A stretch of DNA of 64,000 nucleotides from Undaria pinnatifida (lineage: Eukaryota; Sar; Phaeophyceae; Laminariales; Alariaceae). Under the pieces are notes generated by a model that was not told where the DNA came from, did no database searches, and saw only the letters and a program-made list of their open reading frames with translations. Of the stretch, positions 45,251-64,000 are shown piece by piece. A program made the translations under genes and the position numbers. The DNA is taken from positions 8,184,381-8,248,380 of the forward strand of contig JABAKD010000011.1 in the NCBI GenBank assembly GCA_012845835.1, read 5' to 3'. Position 1 is the first letter of the stretch, and each line of letters starts with the position of its first letter.

Positions 45251-48200
45251 AAAAAAGAAAAGAAATGGGGCGAACACCGTAGTGTCGTCGCGATCTCGGA
45301 GTTGGGGTGTGTCAATGGTTTACTGCCATTGGGAGTTTCGGTCATCTGACACTGCGTATGTTACGGCCCCGGCCAGTTGACTGGGGGGGGAGCTCTCGGG
45401 TTCTGGCAGTACGATAGGATACGAGAAGCAGCGGCCGGTCGTGCGGCTCTTGTGTCACGCCAGCGATCCCTTCCAGCGCCGCAAATGATAATAGCATGAC
45501 ACATGGAAGGATACACAAAACTTTTTTTACTTTGTGTCGACTTTTTGGAATGTACCTTGACTCTAGTGTGGAAAATATATATATAATATTGAAATTAGTG
45601 CGGGGAACTTTTATCTTGAAGCAGTGCTGAAGGCTTTATCTTGAAGTTAGTGCAGGGGCGGTTCCGAAGAACACGAAGACGAAGAAAGCAAGGAACGCAA
45701 ACAAAGGCGCCGGGAAGCTTCTCCGAGAGGAGGGTTTGGGCAGGCGTGTTCCGGGTGGGAGCGCTGAGAGCGAAGCACGGGGCATTATAATCAAGTGATT
45801 GCACTACAAAAAAACTTGCCGAGAGACTCGTAAGAATGTAATCACGGCTTGCTTTTCTGCCGGCGGCAAAAACTCTATCCTTGAAATACGTTCGTATGGA
45901 GTATGCACGATGCACATACAAACCTCGCAATATTTAACTCATCATGATTGCCTTAACACGCGCACTGCTCGCGTTCATCTCGCGTACCTGCCGTGCATAA
46001 TATACTCCGGGAAAAAAATCAAGATTTATACTTATTCTCGTACTTCGTATATACCATTAGTAGTTCCAACGTTGCGGTGGCAACTCATTGCAATAATACG
46101 GCATTGCTACTGCTACTACTGCTGCTGCTGCTGCTGCTTGCATTTCGATTGGGCTGTCCTTTTAAGGTCCGATCGGCGAAAACAAAAGTAAAATTTGCTT
46201 CTACTAAAGCTGCTAGCAAGGGCTAGCTCTACATTGAAAAAAAACACCAATTAGAAAAACTGCGGGCAGGAGATACACCTTTTTTTCACGAAAAGCCAAA
46301 AAAGAAATACAAAAAAAAGGACAAAACGAAAAACGACGTGTTCTGTCCCCCCTGTCGCGGCTTATCAAGCCATCGTCAAAACTCGTCTCGACAAACACGC
46401 ACGCACGTCTTCCCTTTCGCGTCGGAAAAATACAACATCAACTCAGCCATCCCAGCAAAAAACACGCTGGCAAATACCAGACACCAACCAGCGAAAAGCC
46501 TCTTAAGGGTGACATAATACCCTACTGCGGCGGCTGCTGCTGCTGCTGACCATATTTCCCGTCTGCCGCGAAAAAAGCGCTACCACAGCTACTCAATTTC
46601 GACTTTATCGTGCAACCAAAGGGACTAAATATCGGCTTTACCCCAAAGCCCTTCACAAAAATATAAGGCACTACCACGTACATCGGCGAAACACGAAACG
46701 CAGGTAACCCAAAAGGAGACCAAACAACAACGACCGACAGGACCCAGCAATAGCCAAAGGAGGCAGGTTGTCTAGGGAAACAAGCACCACTACCAGCCCC
46801 CCCCCCCCCACTCCCCACCCATTTTTTGCCCCCGCCCCTCACCCCTCGGCCTTTCCTGACCAACAACAGCGAACGTACCGGTAGTACTCCGATCGCCCTT
46901 TTGCGTGATATAGTAAGCTCTCCTCGACTGACAAAATACAAAAACAAAACCCAGGCATGTATGATGGTTGAACGCCCGCCGCGAAGCGATCGATGCCAAC
47001 GAATCCAACAGCAACAACCGTTTTTTACAACACCATATTTATTTGCCTTGGCCTTAGGCCTCGCCCCACCCCAACGTGCGCGACGCCCTTCAAGCTTCGG
47101 TGTGCGAGGTAGCAGAATATAACGAGGGGGGCGGGCGCCCCCCCCCCTCTCTCCGCCCCCGCCCCTATATTTCCCCTCTCCGCGCCGACACATGCTTTTG
47201 AATAAAACGAAGAGCGCTCTCCTACAATACAAAAACCCAACACCACGTACACCAAAAAAATGCGCGGCAAGAAGGCAAGGCATCACGCCCCCCCCCCCCC
47301 CTCCCCCCGGCCCCCCTCCTCCCCCATGGTATCCCTCGCCACTCCTCTCCCCCGCTGGCAGAGAGCCAAACACCACTACACACCTGTCGCTCGACTGCTT
47401 CTTCTGATTCTGTTTTTCTTTCATCGTGACTGCCTGCATCGCCGCCAGCACTCCCGCACAAATTAGGTTTCTCGAGTTCATAAAAAAAAAAGCGGCACGG
47501 CTCCTCTTATGGGGGACAATACACACACCAAAAACTCCCCCTCCCGTGCTGCGCTGTGATACCCCGAAACTCCAAAAATGGTGTGGATATTAAATGCGCT
47601 GTAACTCAAACGGTAAGTTATCGCGGGAGGTGGGGGGGGTAAAAGGGTAGGGAAGCTGGGAGCGGGGGGAAGCAATCTATATGCACAACCCAGGTTAAAA
47701 GTTTCAAGCCTATCAGCCACGTGTCTTTTCCGCCTCTTCTCTCTTCTCCGCCCCTGAACTTCCTAGACGCCCCGCCGGAACGTGGCACACGTGGGTCCTT
47801 TAGACACAAGAACAACACTGCCGCGTCCTGTTTTTACGATCCCGATGCCGTCTTAAAAATCCCCCCGCGGGGCATGTCTCGGAAAACAACAGCCATCAAC
47901 AGATTCAAAACGTAACAAAAAAAAAAGGAAGAGATGAGAGGAACAACAAACCCAGCAAAATACGAAAGGAAAGGAAGGGCAACGAAAGGGAAGGGAGCAA
48001 AAAAAGCAAGGAAGATACCAAACAAGAATAAAAAATAAACAACGTAAAGTGCTGAGAGAGGCTCATACACCCACCCATACACTTACCCAACAACCTACAG
48101 ACACAGCAGAATGTAGCAAAAACTCGTTCTTAGCGCCGATAGCAGCACCTTTTCCCCGCACAGTTGGCAGCCCGCAGGTATTCCACAGATGGGGATAAAA

Positions 48201-48469
48201 AAAACGGCGGGACAGCACAAGCACACCACCATCACCACTCCACCAACACCAACATTATGCCGTGTAGCGAAAGGGCCGTAAATAGGGCGCGTGCTCCAAA
48301 ACGCCCAAAGCCGCCACCGCCGCCGCAAGGTTGCGAGAGAGCTCGTGTTGAGCTCTCGCCAGGTTATTGCATTCTAAATCCACCCACCCACGCATCCACA
48401 CACGCACCCACACACCCAACTACACACCAACAATCTAACACAAAAAAAGTACAAAAAAAAAACAAGTAT

Positions 48470-48610
48470 CTGGGGTATATAGAGCTTCGTGCATCCGGGT
48501 GCAGACGCATGTGCCTCTCTGAGCAGATAAGACAATGCTGCGGTATACAGAGCTTTGCCAATCCGGTACAGACGCAATATGCGTCTATTCCGACTCGACA
48601 AGCCAAAAAA
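48470..48610. repeat. ~67-bp tandem pair
   Basis: Two units, GGTATATAGAGCTTCGTGCA with CCGGGTGCAGACGCATGTGC, and GGTATACAGAGCTTTGCCAA with CCGGTACAGACGCAATATGC. Confidence 0.6.
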
Positions 48611-48659
48611 CTTTGAATGAGGGGGCGGAGGCGGCGGGAGCTCGATGGAGGATCCACTT

Positions 48660-49150
48660 TCATCTCCCCCGGCGGAAATGAGAGTGCGCATGCAACAGCA
48701 GCTTCTGGCCACCCCGCCAAAACTCATGGACTCGCAACTCAGCCCTCCCCCTTGGAAGTGGCAATGGCAGCGCAAGGACGACAACGTAATGCGTGCTACT
48801 TGCCACTGGTCCTGCTCAGCGCACGCACGCACGCGCGTGTCAGCGATACTATTTCCGGCCACCCCGTACAAAAAAACGACGGACGCGCCAGTAAGTCCTT
48901 CCGCCGGCAGCGGCATTGACAGCGCAAGGGTCACAACGTAAACGAATATTACTCTGCCCCTGCTGCTGCCGTAGCTACCGCCACCACGCCAAAACGGACG
49001 AACGCGCGAGCCAGCGCTTCCCCCCGCCCCCCCCCTTTTCGGTGGCAGGGCAGCGCAAGGACAACAATCCTATGCATGTTGTTTCGTTACTACTACTGCT
49101 GCTGCAGCTATACCGTAGGGCACAACACGCCAAACGCGCTTCAGACGTAA
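48660..49150. repeat. ~150-bp degenerate tandem repeat, three copies
   Basis: Each unit has CAGCGCAAGGACGACAACGT-like wording (near 48769, 48930 and 49053), then a (CTG)n-like stretch and CGGCCACCCCG or GCCACCACGCC with CAAAACGGACG. No frame is kept. Confidence 0.55.
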
Positions 49151-49422
49151 ACGTCGCACTTGGCAGGTACAGCCTTCTTAAGCAGCGATTGGGTGGTGGC
49201 GCCAAAACGTCCTTTTTTCACTGTCAAGGAACGGATACGGAGAGGGAGTTGGAGAAGGAGTTAGAGTTGGTGGTGTAGGGGGGTAGAAGGGCGGTGTTTA
49301 GGGTACGATGGCATCATCGGTTGGTTTGATTGAGCGGATAGGTAAGCAGCAGGAAGGAAAGAAGGAAGGGAGGAAAAAGGAAGAGGAGCAATCAGCGAGC
49401 TACGTACTGTAATAGGACTGCC

Positions 49423-63627
<14,205 letters not shown>

Positions 63628-63639
63628 CTGTTTAGGTTT

Positions 63640-63840
63640 GGTTTGGTTGGGTTTCATTGGTGGGTAGGTAGGTGGGTGGGTGGCTTGGTGAGTGGTTTGG
63701 TTTAGGTTGGCTGGTTTGGTGGGTGGGTAGGTGGGTGGTTGATTGGTTGGGTTGCTTTGGTCGATCGGTCGGTCGGTCGGTCGATTGGTTGGTGCGCATG
63801 GTGGTTGGTTTGTTGGATTGCTTGCTTGCTTGGTTCTACA
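63640..63840. repeat. (GGTTT/GGTGGGT)n-rich tract in an intron
   Basis: Simple repeat of TGGTTGG, GGTGGGTAGG and GGTCGGTCGG units. It is CCAA/CCCA-rich on the gene strand just before the acceptor at 63628. A similar tract lies at 52215-52260. Confidence 0.8.
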
Positions 63841-64000
63841 AGGATTGAAAGTAAAGCTATTCAAAAAACAGCATTTTGTTTTACTCTTGATACATTTCCA
63901 ACTCCGAAAAAGAAAAAATCCTAGTCTAATTCCCAGTGTTTTGTGCCCATGTCGGGACCGCGGTGCTAAAACGGCAAGAAGAAACCCCCAACGCAGTAGT

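Larger units (their letters stand above)
45260..49420. other. 4-kb stretch with no recognised gene
   Basis: Low-complexity and homopolymer-rich on both strands (C/G runs near 46797, 47142 and 47290). A 334-residue minus frame at 46522-47526 is Gly/Arg/Val-rich with no motif and crosses several G-tracts, so I do not call it a gene. Part may be 3' untranslated DNA of the minus-strand LRR gene. Confidence 0.5.

Noticed and set aside
46522-47526. 334-residue minus-strand frame
   Set aside because: Gly/Arg/Val-rich, crosses several G-tracts, no motif and no splice context. Composition explains its length.
45260-49420. ROC-COR, kinase or NB-ARC domain downstream of the LRRs
   Set aside because: Looked for a P-loop and kinase motifs on the minus strand after the last LRR and found none.

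Overview
The window looks like intron-rich nuclear DNA of a brown alga or close stramenopile. The main reason is a minus-strand gene in the right third whose leucine-rich repeats (LRRs) are coded mostly one per 72-base exon, every one of these exons being in phase 1-1. This layout is known from Ectocarpus LRR families. Long homopolymer C/G tracts, Gly/Ala-rich proteins and many diverse transposons fit the same picture. The organism assignment is inference; no rRNA, tRNA or organelle gene is present to fix it.

Layout. 1-12 kb: no host gene recognised. It holds a diverged ~400-bp tandem repeat (1.6-3.1 kb), tRNA-like SINE pieces, a ~2.1-kb unit present two and a half times with an expanded (CATA)n in one copy, and a ~210-bp satellite split by a hAT DNA transposon (9537-10796) with 16-bp inverted ends and an 8-bp target duplication. 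12-25 kb: two related ~0.9-kb regions (11.9-12.85 and 23.36-24.29 kb), each with a matching 12-codon candidate first exon; a minus-strand coiled-coil and 26-residue-repeat protein (17.2-19.1 kb); and a minus-strand Ser/Gly/Asp-rich protein (22.05-23.12 kb) that crosses a G12 tract with a change of frame. 26-45 kb: the same satellite, interrupted by a 12.8-kb Ty3/Gypsy-like LTR element (27706-40491) with nearly identical LTRs but broken coding parts, including a NADAR-like domain. A broken DIRS-like tyrosine-recombinase retroelement follows (about 40.6-45.25 kb). 45.3-49.4 kb: no gene recognised.

49.4-63.6 kb: one large minus-strand gene, 5' end beyond the window, read here as at least 15 exons and about 1,350 codons. 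Seven upstream exons code coiled coils separated by Gly/Ser/Ala-rich linkers and are joined by phase-0 introns. They then join, through a phase-1 intron, an LRR amino-cap exon and seven LRR exons that are all phase 1-1. Introns carry a LINE 3' end, a ~90-bp element with inverted ends, a long (ACAG)n tract, and an array of four tRNA-3'-half-like units each followed by a T-run. It could instead be two neighbouring genes (coiled-coil gene, then LRR gene); the matching splice phase is the argument for one.

The observations most worth following are the NADAR-like domain inside a recent LTR element, the phase switch between the coiled-coil and LRR modules, a possible membrane-anchored isoform made by reading into the last LRR intron, a satellite that has taken up several unrelated elements, and the repeated small elements with inverted or tRNA-like ends.
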